A DNA stretch of 64,000 nucleotides from Firmicutes bacterium CAG:345 (lineage in GTDB: Bacteria; Bacillota_I; Bacilli_A; RFN20; CAG-288): positions 124,001 through 188,000 of the forward strand of contig FR893375.1 in NCBI GenBank assembly GCA_000433315.1, written 5' to 3'. The stretch's first letter is position 1. Every line of letters begins with the position of its first letter. The notes beneath the pieces were generated by a model that was not told the DNA's origin, did no database searches, and saw only the letters and a list, made by a program, of their open reading frames with translations. Made by a program: the position numbers and the translations under genes. Below are positions 12,120 to 21,210 of the stretch, piece by piece.

Positions 12120-13226
12120 ATGTCATTAAAAGCAGGTATAGTTGGTCTTCCAAATGTTGGAAAATCAACATTATTTAATGCAATAACCAAAAGTCATGTT
12201 GTCGCTGAAAACTATCCATTTGCAACTATTGAGCCTAATACAGGAATCGTTCCTGTTTCAGATGAGCGCTTTGATAATTTAGTAAAGTTATTTCATCCTA
12301 AAAAACAAGTAAAAGCAACATTTGAATTCACAGATATCGCCGGATTAGTTAAAGGCGCTTCAAGAGGCGAAGGACTAGGAAATCAATTCCTTGGAAATAT
12401 CCGTAATGTCGATGCTATAGTCCATGTTGTTCGTTGTTTTGAAAGCGATGAAATAATTCATGTTGAAGGTTCAGTTGATCCTGTACGTGATGTTGAAACC
12501 ATAAAATTAGAGCTTATTATGTCAGATGTTGATCTATTGAACAAAAGACTTGTAAAAGTACAAAAGAAAGCTCAAATGGGGGCTGATAAGGATTCTGTTG
12601 CAGAATATAACTTAATTAACAAACTTTTAGAACCACTAAATAATGGCGATTGGTTAGGAGCAAATTTCCCATTAACAGAAAATGAAAAAAAATTAGCTTC
12701 TTGTTTCAATCTTTTATCACTAAAGCCTGTTATTTATGTAGGAAACGTCTCAGAAGAAAGCTATGCAAATCCTGAAAATGACAAATACTTTAAAAAGTTA
12801 TTAGACTTAGCTGAAAAAGAAGGAGCTGAAGCTATTCCAGTATCAGCAAAAGTCGAAGAAGATCTTTCATTATTAAATGAAACAGAACGTCTGGAATACT
12901 TGGAAATGCTCGGTACTAACTTGTCAGGTCTTGATAAAGTTGCTAAAGCTTCATACGATATTTTAGGTCTCAAAACTTTCTTCACAGTTGGCGAAGATGA
13001 AGTAAGAGCCTGGACTTTTAAAAATGGAATGACAGCACCTCAATGTGCAGGAGTAATTCACTCTGATTTTGAAAGAGGATTTATCAAAGCTGAAGTTTAT
13101 AATTACAACGATATTATGGAACATAAATCTGAAGTTGAACTTCGCCAATTAGGAAAAATAATGACTGTAGGAAAAGAATATATTGTTAAGGACGGAGATA
13201 TCATCTTCGTAAAATTCAATGTATGA
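12120..13226 (+). CDS. ychF: Redox-responsive ATPase YchF (OLA1 family)
   Basis: A universally conserved Obg-related P-loop protein that prefers ATP and associates with ribosomes. Seen: P-loop GLPNVGKSTLF (residues 8-18), switch region ENYPFATIEPN, G3 DIAGLVKGASRGEGLGNQFL, an internal helical insertion, and the C-terminal TGS domain with FFTVGEDEVRAWTF and APQCAGVIHSDFERGFI. 368 residues, family length. SD AAGGAG is eight bases upstream. Its TGA overlaps the ispF ATG (ATGA), so the two genes are coupled. Confidence 0.97.
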   Translation: MSLKAGIVGLPNVGKSTLFNAITKSHVVAENYPFATIEPNTGIVPVSDERFDNLVKLFHPKKQVKATFEFTDIAGLVKGASRGEGLGNQFLGNIRNVDAIVHVVRCFESDEIIHVEGSVDPVRDVETIKLELIMSDVDLLNKRLVKVQKKAQMGADKDSVAEYNLINKLLEPLNNGDWLGANFPLTENEKKLASCFNLLSLKPVIYVGNVSEESYANPENDKYFKKLLDLAEKEGAEAIPVSAKVEEDLSLLNETERLEYLEMLGTNLSGLDKVAKASYDILGLKTFFTVGEDEVRAWTFKNGMTAPQCAGVIHSDFERGFIKAEVYNYNDIMEHKSEVELRQLGKIMTVGKEYIVKDGDIIFVKFNV

Positions 13227-13705
13227 ACTTAATTGGAACATCATTTGATATTCATCAATTATCCCAAGGAAAAGGTATTTTTCTAGGAGGTATTTTTATT
13301 AAATGCAATTATAAAGCCATTGCAAGAAGTGATGGTGATGTATTGCTTCATGCTCTTAGCGAAGCCATTTTCAGTGCCTTAGGATTAGAGGACTTAGGAA
13401 CTTATTTTCCAGAAAGTGCCCCAGAAACAGAAGATATGGATAGTTCAATTATTTTAGATTTTGCAATAAAAAAAATGAAAGAAAGAAATTTTAAAATACA
13501 AAACCTTACTGTTCATATTCTTTTACAAAATCCCAAACTCAGTCCTTTTAAAGAAGAAATAAAAGAAAATATTTCTAGCTTAACAAATCTTTCAAAGCAA
13601 TTTATTGCTGTTCACGCTGGAACTACTGAATCACTAGGATCTATTGGAAATAATAAAGCAATTGGTTGCTTTGCCAGTGTATTATTAACAGATCAAGCTG
13701 CTTAA
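13223..13705 (+). CDS. ispF: 2-C-methyl-D-erythritol 2,4-cyclodiphosphate synthase
   Basis: Fifth enzyme of the MEP isoprenoid pathway. Seen: the metal site Asp9-x-His11 (FDIHQL) and His43 in SDGDVLLHA, the LGLEDLGTYFPES segment, and a C-terminal TTESLGSIGNNKAIGCFA segment (family: TTE-LGF-GR-EGI). The family consensus GHSDADV is ARSDGDV here, and PLxLGGVxI is GIFLGGIFI, so it is a divergent member but with all metal ligands. 160 residues. It overlaps ychF by four bases. The partner ispD lies 7 kb away at 20510. Confidence 0.9.
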   Translation: MNLIGTSFDIHQLSQGKGIFLGGIFIKCNYKAIARSDGDVLLHALSEAIFSALGLEDLGTYFPESAPETEDMDSSIILDFAIKKMKERNFKIQNLTVHILLQNPKLSPFKEEIKENISSLTNLSKQFIAVHAGTTESLGSIGNNKAIGCFASVLLTDQAA

Positions 13706-13718
13706 ATGCAGCTTTTTT
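13695..13718 (+). terminator. Terminator after ispF, also facing the convergent PBP gene
   Basis: AAGCTGC and GCAGCTT pair, with the ispF stop codon in the loop, followed by TTTTTT. The A residues before the stem allow it to act on the opposite strand too, where the PBP gene ends at 13717. Confidence 0.75.
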
Positions 13719-15534
13719 AATAATAATAGATGTTGCTTTTTATCCCCTTGGCAGAATTATATAATTGAAAAGGTGTTAGGTCATCAGCTTTAAAAAAAGC
13801 ATCACCATTTTTTTCATTTACTCTATTTGCTACTTTTTGAAACAATCTTTTAGCGGCTTTTTTATCATTTAAATATTGATCATCATCTTTACCCACATAT
13901 ACTCCTATTGTGGCATAAGGAGTGAATCCTATAACAAAACTTGCACTATCTACAGTTCCAGTTTTTATTGCCATCTTCTTATTGACAGGGTAATAAAGCA
14001 TAGTTGGAGCTGTATAAGAATTAAAACATGGATCAGTGCTTGCCCTTAGTAAATGACACATCACTAAAGATTCTTTAGGATTAAATAATTGAATTTTATT
14101 CGTTTCATTTTTCTTTTCATTTCTATTTATTTTATATGATGAATAATAGATAGGTTCTTGATATATACCTCCGCTTGCTAAAGAGTTATAAATCGAAGTA
14201 ATTTTAATTAAACTTGTGGAAATACTTCCTAAATAATTAGAAACATTTTCCTCGATATCAATGACGACTTTTGCTAATCTATTCTTTAACATCTTTGATC
14301 CTAAAAGCAATCCTATTTTAGTAGAATAGATATTATCAGATGTTGCAATTGCTTCAACCATTGTAATGTTTCTATTTGCATATTTGTTTCCGGCATTTTT
14401 AGGACTATAACTAACTCCATTTTCCAAATAAAATGTTGTTGGTTTAGATAATATTTTTGTAAGCGGTGAAACCCCATGTTCCAAAGCAATTGTATAGAGT
14501 ATTGGTTTTATAACTGAACCTATAATCTTATTTGAAAAAATAGCACGATTGAAAGAAAAATCATTTATTCCTCCAATCAAAGCTTTAACTTTAAATGTAT
14601 TAGGTTCCATAACAACAATACTTACTTCAGCATCTTTTTCAGTTACGCATTCTTTAGCATATTTATAAATATCCTTTTCTAAATCAACATCTAAAAATGG
14701 ATTTATCTCAAAAGAATTTGTTCGCAAATTTTGCTTTTTATTTAAAGAATCTGCTATCGCTTGATAATAAGAAATATTAGGGTTGTTTTTATTTTCAATA
14801 TTATCCTTATAAGGGTAATTATTTTTTAACTCACTTATTTCATCTATTTTTATATAGTGGCGATAATACAAATTATCAATAGCTTTTTCATAGATAATTT
14901 TTGACGTATTTATATTCTTTCTAGGTGAATAATTATTTGGAGAAGGCAAAAGACTTAATAAGAAAATAGACATTTGTTTTGTTGCAAATTTTCCTGAACA
15001 AGCAAAGTAACTTTGACAAGCTTTTTCAAACCCATATAAATTTTCGCCAAAATAAGCGGAATTTAAATATAACGTTATAATTTCTTTTTTTGATAAACTA
15101 TTTTCTATTCTTCTTGCATAGTATAATTCTTCTAATTTTCGTGCATATGATTTTTCATTATTTAGATATAAAATTCTAGCTAATTGTTGTGTTATTGTAC
15201 TTCCGCCTCCAACAATTTTATTGCTGACAGTATTATCGATTAAACTTTTGACAATACGTTTTATATCGTATCCTTTATGGTTATAAAAATTTTGATCTTC
15301 TAATCCTATAAGATATTCAAAAACATAATTTGGTATTTCATCTTCAGTTAAATATTCTGTTATATTTCCATTTGAATAATAAATGTAATCATCTTTTTCT
15401 TTAATCAATATATATCCAGGTTTATCAATATATAATCTTCCTGATAAAGAAACAAAAGCTTCAAAACTAAAAAATGGAAGGAAAGCTAATAAAATACTTA
15501 TTATTCCAAAATATATAAATATTCTTTTTTTCAT
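13717..15534 (-). CDS. Class A penicillin-binding protein (transglycosylase/transpeptidase), first copy
   Basis: Bifunctional peptidoglycan synthase, anchored by one N-terminal membrane helix (residues 5-30). Seen: GT51 motifs with catalytic Glu79 (LEDQNFYNHKG), GGGSTITQQLAR (109-120) and the ELYYARRIE/IITLYLNSAYFG motifs. In the transpeptidase domain the SxxK Ser is in GSVIKP, SxN is SDN, and KTG is AIKTGTVDSA. 605 residues, short for the class and without C-terminal extensions. A perfect minus-strand TATAAT (15560-15565) lies 25 bases upstream, but no SD is obvious. It is convergent with ispF and divergent from the LemA-like gene. Confidence 0.9.
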   Translation of the reverse strand: MKKRIFIYFGIISILLAFLPFFSFEAFVSLSGRLYIDKPGYILIKEKDDYIYYSNGNITEYLTEDEIPNYVFEYLIGLEDQNFYNHKGYDIKRIVKSLIDNTVSNKIVGGGSTITQQLARILYLNNEKSYARKLEELYYARRIENSLSKKEIITLYLNSAYFGENLYGFEKACQSYFACSGKFATKQMSIFLLSLLPSPNNYSPRKNINTSKIIYEKAIDNLYYRHYIKIDEISELKNNYPYKDNIENKNNPNISYYQAIADSLNKKQNLRTNSFEINPFLDVDLEKDIYKYAKECVTEKDAEVSIVVMEPNTFKVKALIGGINDFSFNRAIFSNKIIGSVIKPILYTIALEHGVSPLTKILSKPTTFYLENGVSYSPKNAGNKYANRNITMVEAIATSDNIYSTKIGLLLGSKMLKNRLAKVVIDIEENVSNYLGSISTSLIKITSIYNSLASGGIYQEPIYYSSYKINRNEKKNETNKIQLFNPKESLVMCHLLRASTDPCFNSYTAPTMLYYPVNKKMAIKTGTVDSASFVIGFTPYATIGVYVGKDDDQYLNDKKAAKRLFQKVANRVNEKNGDAFFKADDLTPFQLYNSAKGIKSNIYYY

Positions 15535-15627
15535 GTTTTTATTATGGTTGCTTTTTTATATTATAGACAAAAAGTATTAGCTTAAAAGCAACTATGTTAT
15601 ACTATTACAAGAAGAGGATGTTTAAAT

Positions 15628-16137
15628 ATGGAAACATTAAAACTAATATTAATTTGTGTTTTAATAGTTATTGGAATTATTTTGTTCTTTCTTTTAATCT
15701 TCTACTTAATCGGTAACATTTATAATGGTCTAGTCAGAAGAAGAATGCGAGTAAAATCTTCTTGGTATGAAATAAATAAACTTTTCACAAAATTTTTTGA
15801 AATTCTACCTGAAGTAATAAAAACAAGTACAAATAAAGAGTTCAAAAAGAACACAAAGTGCATTTATCAAAATTGGAATAATTTAAAAAATAAAGATGAT
15901 ATTCTTTTTATCGCAAAAGAGTATTATAAATTTTTAGAAATATATTCTAAAAATAATGATTTGCAAAGCGATAATGACATTTATCTATTTATTGAAGAAT
16001 ACATTGATAAAATTAATTTTTCTATTCCTTTTTACAATGAAAATGTTGAAAACTATAATCATTTTAGAAAACTTCCAGCAAATATAATAATGGCAAAAAT
16101 TTTCAAATTTTATCCAGCTACTCCAATTGAATTTTAA
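15628..16137 (+). CDS. LemA-like membrane protein (divergent)
   Basis: Seen: one N-terminal membrane helix (about residues 5-29) followed directly by NIYNGLVRRRMRVKSSWYEI. This matches the LemA family pattern in which a YN-LV-R--V--aW motif follows the anchor. The C-terminal FYNENVENYNHFRKLPANI and the ending FYPATPIEF also match LemA. The middle is short and the usual RxDLIPNLVE motif is replaced by FFEILPEVIK. Known: LemA forms a helical bundle outside the membrane; its role is not settled. SD-like GAAGAGGA lies upstream. Its end overlaps the convergent PBP gene by four bases. Confidence 0.6.
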   Translation: METLKLILICVLIVIGIILFFLLIFYLIGNIYNGLVRRRMRVKSSWYEINKLFTKFFEILPEVIKTSTNKEFKKNTKCIYQNWNNLKNKDDILFIAKEYYKFLEIYSKNNDLQSDNDIYLFIEEYIDKINFSIPFYNENVENYNHFRKLPANIIMAKIFKFYPATPIEF

Positions 16138-18440
16138 ATAAAGAAATCATCAAAATAATTTTGAAAATCGAACACAAGTTCTTTTTCACTTGTAATTAAT
16201 TCTTCATATCCAATCTTGATTTTTATATTATCTATATTTTCATCTTTATAAATTACTATTTCATTTTCAGTTGTAAAAAATTTTTTATCATTATAAGAAA
16301 CATGATAACCAATATTTCCATATATTTTTTTATAGACTTCATCATTGATCAATTCATTGCTCATTTTAATGATATATCTATCATCATATTCAAATAAAAC
16401 ACCTTGCGGAGAATATTCTATAGGTAAAGGATAAATTTCTATATCTTTATAATTAGGTAAAGTTGTCATCATCTGATATTCTTTCGGAATCAAATCATTT
16501 GGGTAATATAAATCATCAGCAAACTTAACAACATTAGTGTGAAATAAATTATTGGACTCTGCAAAAGACTTTTTATTAGCAAGTTTTTTCATCATTTCTT
16601 TAAAGATATTTTTAGATATTTTTTTGCGATTATCTCCTTTATAAAAATAAGACTTCTTATTTTCTTCTGGTTTATCAAATCCTGACCAAACTGCTAAACT
16701 ATATTCTTCAGTAAATCCAACAACTAAAGAATCTTTATCACAATTTATAGGAAATCCATATTTTTTACATATAGATAAAGGATATTGACCAGTACCAGTT
16801 TTTCCACCAACTTTTATGCCATTAAGTTTAATTTGATCTAATCCATTATATCCATTATCAACATTATAAAGAAGCATTTCTCTTATTATATTTGAAGTTT
16901 CTTCATTGACAATTTTACTTTCTTTATTTTTATTTTCGTATAATATTTTTCCATCATGTGTGCATATTTTTGATATTAAACTCGGCTTAATATATGTACC
17001 ATCTTTAGCAATCATACGATAACTAGCGGCTAAATTAATCAAACTAATACCTTCAGTCATTCCACCAAGTCCATAACTTTCTGTATAAGGACCTTCATCC
17101 ATCAATCCTATATTATTCAAATAGTCTTCCAAATAATTTTCACCATATTTTTTTGTTAATTCATTTAGAGCATTAATAGCTGTTGTATTTTTTGAATATC
17201 CAAAAGCATCTTGGAAAGTAATTTTTCCAACATAATTATTACCAGCATTCTTTAAAGGAGTGCCATTCAAATAAAAAGTTTCTTCATCTAATAATGTCTT
17301 TGCTCGATGATAATCTAATTTTTCAACCGCTAAAAGATATTCAAAAACTGGTTTTATCGTACTAGCTGGCATGACTTTTTTATCATATGCCCTATTAAAT
17401 AATCTTCGTCCATTATAATTTCTACCACCGATTATAGCTGCAACTTGCCCAGATTCATTTTTTATTAGAGCAGCTCCTATCTGCACAATTTCATCACTAA
17501 AATTAACTATATTTCCATTTTGAATTTCATCAGCGATTATCTGTGCTGTTGGTTCCATATAAGTATAAATTTTCAATTGATCACTATATGGATCTAAGCC
17601 TGTCAATTTATATGTTTCCTCATATACAGCATCAATATAAGCCTGATATGGCAAAGTATCTTCAGAAATATTTTTTTGGTATAAAATATCCTCGACATGT
17701 GTATTGATTGCTAAAATATACTCATTTTCACTAATAAGATTTAAATTTTTCATTCGAGATATTACCAAATTCTTTCTAGCATTGGCCTTTTCTGGATGCT
17801 TAAATGGTTCTATAGCACTTGGCGATTGAACAAGTCCAGCCAAAGTAGCGGATTCAACTAAGGATAAATCCTGAACTTTTTTATTAAAAAATTTACTAGA
17901 GGCATAACATATTCCAGGATAAACAGGATCGAAATTTACTCTATTAAAATACATCTCTAGAATTTCTTTTTTGTCATATTCACTTTCTAAAGAAAGACTC
18001 AAAAGTAATTCTTTTATTTTTCTTTCAAAAGTCTTATCAGATGTTAAAAATAAATTTCTGGCCAATTGTTGAGTAATCGTAGAAGCGCCTTGAATATTCG
18101 AAGAAAAAATATTGTGAAATATAGAGCCAAAAACACGATGAATATCAACTCCATCATGATAAAAAAATGTTGTATCTTCAATAGCAACTATTGCGTTTAA
18201 AAGCGATTGAGGTAATTCCTCATATTTTATTTGTCCTTGACTTTTTCCAACTTTTTGAATAACGTTCCCATTAATGTCATATATCTCACACGCATAGATT
18301 TCAGGATTTTTAACTAACTCTGGTTTTTTTAAATCACTGGAAGCAACAAATAAGTAACATGATGTAGCAAGAAACACTATAGTTATCGATATAGTATAAA
18401 AATTTACTAAAAAACTAACTAATTTTTTCCCTTTCTTCAT
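16134..18440 (-). CDS. ponA: Class A penicillin-binding protein, PonA-like, in the recU operon
   Basis: Second bifunctional peptidoglycan synthase of the window. Seen: membrane anchor (near residues 10-35), GT51 motifs AIEDTTFFYHDGVD, GASTITQQLARNLFL and KIKELLLSLSLE, then transpeptidase motifs STIK, SKN and GGKTGTGQ, and a C-terminal extension of about 130 residues without a recognised domain. The ATG at 18440 (MKKGKKLVSFL) gives a normal PBP start and overlaps recU by 26 bases; an in-frame ATG at 18467 would add nine residues. Neither has a good SD, so coupling to recU is likely. The recU-ponA pair is conserved in Bacilli. Confidence 0.9.
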   Translation of the reverse strand: MKKGKKLVSFLVNFYTISITIVFLATSCYLFVASSDLKKPELVKNPEIYACEIYDINGNVIQKVGKSQGQIKYEELPQSLLNAIVAIEDTTFFYHDGVDIHRVFGSIFHNIFSSNIQGASTITQQLARNLFLTSDKTFERKIKELLLSLSLESEYDKKEILEMYFNRVNFDPVYPGICYASSKFFNKKVQDLSLVESATLAGLVQSPSAIEPFKHPEKANARKNLVISRMKNLNLISENEYILAINTHVEDILYQKNISEDTLPYQAYIDAVYEETYKLTGLDPYSDQLKIYTYMEPTAQIIADEIQNGNIVNFSDEIVQIGAALIKNESGQVAAIIGGRNYNGRRLFNRAYDKKVMPASTIKPVFEYLLAVEKLDYHRAKTLLDEETFYLNGTPLKNAGNNYVGKITFQDAFGYSKNTTAINALNELTKKYGENYLEDYLNNIGLMDEGPYTESYGLGGMTEGISLINLAASYRMIAKDGTYIKPSLISKICTHDGKILYENKNKESKIVNEETSNIIREMLLYNVDNGYNGLDQIKLNGIKVGGKTGTGQYPLSICKKYGFPINCDKDSLVVGFTEEYSLAVWSGFDKPEENKKSYFYKGDNRKKISKNIFKEMMKKLANKKSFAESNNLFHTNVVKFADDLYYPNDLIPKEYQMMTTLPNYKDIEIYPLPIEYSPQGVLFEYDDRYIIKMSNELINDEVYKKIYGNIGYHVSYNDKKFFTTENEIVIYKDENIDNIKIKIGYEELITSEKELVFDFQNYFDDFFI

Positions 18441-19014
18441 CTTTAAAATAAGCTGAATCCATCGCATCTAAAATTTTCAAACGCGGAACATAACTAGATT
18501 CAATTAAATATCCATTTTCTTTAGCATCATCATAATTTAATGAATTTTTCAACCCTTTATCTTTTAAATAAGTAATATATTTAATATCTATAAGATAAGT
18601 CTCATCTTTGGTCATAAATCTCAATAAAACAAAAGCTAAGCCGCCCATAGAATCAACCATTTTCAAATGAGAATATTGATGATCACCTAATCTATCCAAA
18701 GAAAAAATATGTGTTTTTGTCTCTTTGCATTCAAAATCGATATACTTTGTCTTATACATTCCATTATAATCAGTTGTAGATTTAGCATCATAGTAAGCTT
18801 CAGTAATCATATGCGTATTTGTTTTGGACATTTTAAACACTCTAATAGGTGTTGGTTTTTTATAAAAAAAAGCTAGATTGTGCTCAATATAATATTGAGC
18901 ACTTAATGCCACTTCTTTTTCTAAACTCATTCCCATATTTCTTCTATTTGTATTCGCATTTAAATTGTTTTTTTCTATAGAAATAGTTTTTTGACCATTA
19001 GGATACTTAATCAT
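18415..19014 (-). CDS. recU: Holliday junction resolvase RecU
   Basis: Structure-specific endonuclease that cuts four-way DNA junctions in recombination. Seen: NRRNMGMSLEKEVALSAQYY near the N-terminus, KKPTPIRVFKM, the catalytic core TTDYNGMYKTKYIDFECKET (Asp, Glu and Lys of the PD-D/ExK fold) and DHQYSHLKMV. 199 residues, family length. SD GAAAGGA is six bases before ATG. It follows the DEDDh exonuclease by 40 bases and overlaps ponA, forming an exonuclease-recU-ponA operon. Confidence 0.95.
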   Translation of the reverse strand: MIKYPNGQKTISIEKNNLNANTNRRNMGMSLEKEVALSAQYYIEHNLAFFYKKPTPIRVFKMSKTNTHMITEAYYDAKSTTDYNGMYKTKYIDFECKETKTHIFSLDRLGDHQYSHLKMVDSMGGLAFVLLRFMTKDETYLIDIKYITYLKDKGLKNSLNYDDAKENGYLIESSYVPRLKILDAMDSAYFKDEEREKIS

Positions 19015-19054
19015 GCTTGTCCTTTCAAGATTATTTTCTATATTTTTTTATCAT

Positions 19055-19807
19055 TTATTCAAAATATTCTATCAATAATTCCATAAGTTTGTTTTTAGTT
19101 ATAGTTTCGCCGTTAATTATCCTTTTTAAAATTTCAAACATAAAATTGGATTCTTTTAATTTATTAGAATCGTTCAATAAAATTTTTAAATAATTATCCG
19201 CTAAAATCTCTGGGCTTTTAGTCACTTTATCATAAAGATTTAAAAGATTGAAAGCATCATTATAAGAATCATGTGCTTGTCCACAAGGAAGAACAGAAAA
19301 GATTTCCATCAATTTTAACTGGGAAAAAGCTTTTCCACCATTTTCCATATTTACAACATATCTTGAAATAAAAGTAGAAAAATCCCAAATTCTTTTTGCT
19401 AAAAACCATGAAGTAGAAAAAGCAACATCTCCTAAAGAATAAAATGAAGCAGTATATTTGAGCATGGTTTTATCCAAATTTCCAAAAACAACAACTCTTA
19501 AATTACTATCAAATGTTCCTAAAATTTTAGTCAACATTTTATTAGCTGTAGTATAATCAACTGCTTTTTCCGAAATTATATCTTCAGTTATTCCAGTCAA
19601 GTCTGTAACAACTTTGCCGACTTCTTCATGAGGCTTACAATAAACTTTAAGATGTTTAAAAGGAATAGAACGATCTATTCTTTTTTCATCATCTAAACTT
19701 ACTAAGATTGCACCTATTTCTATTATTTCATGATGATATTGCGTTCCTTCGAGATCAAGGAATAATAGTTTATCTGTCTTTGGAAATTCATTTTGTAATA
19801 TTTTCAT
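19055..19807 (-). CDS. DEDDh-family 3'-5' exonuclease-like protein
   Basis: Seen: motif I LFLDLEGTQ (Asp-x-Glu), a TDLTGIT segment typical of the pol III epsilon/RNase T superfamily, and motif III CGQAHDSYNDAFNLL (His-Asp plus downstream Asp). This gives a complete DEDDh active-site set, assuming the second acidic residue is in VVVFGNLDKTM. 250 residues. The substrate (DNA or RNA) cannot be told from sequence. A minus-strand TATAAC box (19823-19828) is 15 bases before ATG and there is no SD. It heads the operon with recU and ponA. Confidence 0.75.
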   Translation of the reverse strand: MKILQNEFPKTDKLLFLDLEGTQYHHEIIEIGAILVSLDDEKRIDRSIPFKHLKVYCKPHEEVGKVVTDLTGITEDIISEKAVDYTTANKMLTKILGTFDSNLRVVVFGNLDKTMLKYTASFYSLGDVAFSTSWFLAKRIWDFSTFISRYVVNMENGGKAFSQLKLMEIFSVLPCGQAHDSYNDAFNLLNLYDKVTKSPEILADNYLKILLNDSNKLKESNFMFEILKRIINGETITKNKLMELLIEYFE

Positions 19808-19914
19808 CGATAATTATTCTATGTTATACCTAAAATAAAATCAAGGAATGACAATAGCCCGATAGCAATTTGAAATAAAACATATACATAAGTGAACAAG
19901 AAAGAAGGTGAAAA

Positions 19915-20424
19915 ATGTTCAATAATAACTGTGGTTGCCGAAATAGACAATCCATGCCTTATATAAATTGTGAAAGTTACACTTTATCAATGCGTCCCGA
20001 ATGTGAAATATCCGCTTTAACAATGAATTTAGTTCCTAATGTTTCAACAGCGGTCGTATGTGAATTTGTAACTTATACATTAACTATTACTAATAATTGT
20101 TCTTCGAGTTTAACAAAGCCTATTCTCAATGTAAATTTAGGTAACTCTTTATGCTATAACAAAGGGACTTTAACTGTAGACGGCACAGCTAAAGCTGATG
20201 TAACATGCTTGCAGAATTTAGTTCTAGATGATTTAAACTCAGGAGCAACAGTAACAATTACTTTCCAAGCTCGAGTAATGAACAGTAGACGTTATAACAT
20301 TTGCAATGCTAGTTTAACATATGCCCTATCTTGTTGCTGTTTAACAAGATGCTATAAAACTATTTCTAACGATGCGCTAGTACAAGTTTGTCAATGTTGT
20401 AGTTCACAGACTACTTCTGCATAA
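19915..20424 (+). CDS. Cys-rich DUF11-domain protein without signal peptide
   Basis: Seen: 169 residues with 16 cysteines, including clusters CGC near the N-terminus, CCC in SCCCLTRC and QCC near the C-terminus. The middle (about residues 40-130) fits a DUF11/conserved-repeat beta-sandwich: VCEFVTYTLTITNNCSSSLT, then LNSGATVTITFQARV. There is no signal peptide or membrane helix. Family knowledge: DUF11 domains occur in surface and coat proteins of Firmicutes. A cytoplasmically made, Cys-rich sandwich suggests a self-assembling coat or metal-binding protein, but that is inference. It has a strong SD (GAAGGTG) and its own terminator, so it is monocistronic. Confidence 0.6.
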   Translation: MFNNNCGCRNRQSMPYINCESYTLSMRPECEISALTMNLVPNVSTAVVCEFVTYTLTITNNCSSSLTKPILNVNLGNSLCYNKGTLTVDGTAKADVTCLQNLVLDDLNSGATVTITFQARVMNSRRYNICNASLTYALSCCCLTRCYKTISNDALVQVCQCCSSQTTSA

Positions 20425-20436
20425 TTAATAGTTTTT

Positions 20437-20462
20437 AAAGGTTGGCGAAAGCCAACTTTTTA
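20437..20462 (+). terminator. Terminator after the Cys-rich protein
   Basis: GTTGGC, a GAAA tetraloop and GCCAAC form a tight stem flanked by AAAG and followed by TTTT. Confidence 0.8.
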
Positions 20463-20494
20463 TTTGTAATAAACTACCACCATAATCTTAAAAT

Positions 20495-20503
20495 TGATAT
20501 AAT
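20495..20503 (+). promoter_or_regulatory. Extended -10 promoter giving a leaderless ispD transcript
   Basis: TGATATAAT is followed by exactly six bases and the ispD ATG. There is no SD. Confidence 0.6.
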
Positions 20504-20509
20504 TTAAAT

Positions 20510-21202
20510 ATGAATATAGCAATTATATTAATGGCCGGGAAAGGCGAAAGAGCAGAAACTACCATTCCTAAACAATACATAATAATAGATGGAAAACCAA
20601 TATATGAATATTGTCTTTTGCAATTTTATCGCAACAAAAATATCGATAAAATTATTTTAGTAACAGATAATATTTATTACGATAAGGTTAAAGATTATAT
20701 TTCACTGCAAAAATATGATAATAAATGTGAAGTTACTATCGGGGGAAAAAGTCGGAAAGAAAGTGTTTTAAACGCTTTAATATATCTTGGAAATAAAATT
20801 GACAAAGAAGATATAGTTCTTGTTCACGATTCGGCCAGGCCATTAGTAGATGAAACAATTATAAATGACAATATTAAAGTTGCTTCTTGTAATAAAATTG
20901 CTGTTACTGCTATAAAAGCAACATCAACATTAGTTGAAATAGATACGGATAATAAAAGTACTAAAAATTATTTAGATCGTTCAAAAATAATGGAAATCCA
21001 AACACCACAATCTTTTAAATTTTCTAAATTTTTAAAAGTAAGTGAATATTATCGAGAAAAATCAGAACAAACAGATGATTCACAAATATTCTTTAAAGCA
21101 GGAGAAAAACTTGAATTTGTTAAAGGAAACTGCTTTAATTTTAAGATAACTACAATGGAAGATATAAAACTTTTTATGACTATTATGAATTCTAAAATGT
21201 GA
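20510..21202 (+). CDS. ispD: 2-C-methyl-D-erythritol 4-phosphate cytidylyltransferase
   Basis: Third MEP-pathway enzyme, transferring CMP to methylerythritol phosphate. Seen: the nucleotide-binding start ILMAGKGERAETTIPKQY, VTIGGKSRKESVLNAL and VLVHDSARPLV, and the C-terminal TDDSQIF and ITTMEDIKL segments of the family. 230 residues. Sugar cytidylyltransferases such as TarI are relatives; ispF in the same window supports IspD, though TarI cannot be fully excluded. The start has no SD. The next gene starts at the stop codon, so they form an operon. Confidence 0.82.
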   Translation: MNIAIILMAGKGERAETTIPKQYIIIDGKPIYEYCLLQFYRNKNIDKIILVTDNIYYDKVKDYISLQKYDNKCEVTIGGKSRKESVLNALIYLGNKIDKEDIVLVHDSARPLVDETIINDNIKVASCNKIAVTAIKATSTLVEIDTDNKSTKNYLDRSKIMEIQTPQSFKFSKFLKVSEYYREKSEQTDDSQIFFKAGEKLEFVKGNCFNFKITTMEDIKLFMTIMNSKM

Positions 21203-21210
21203 GGCTAATT

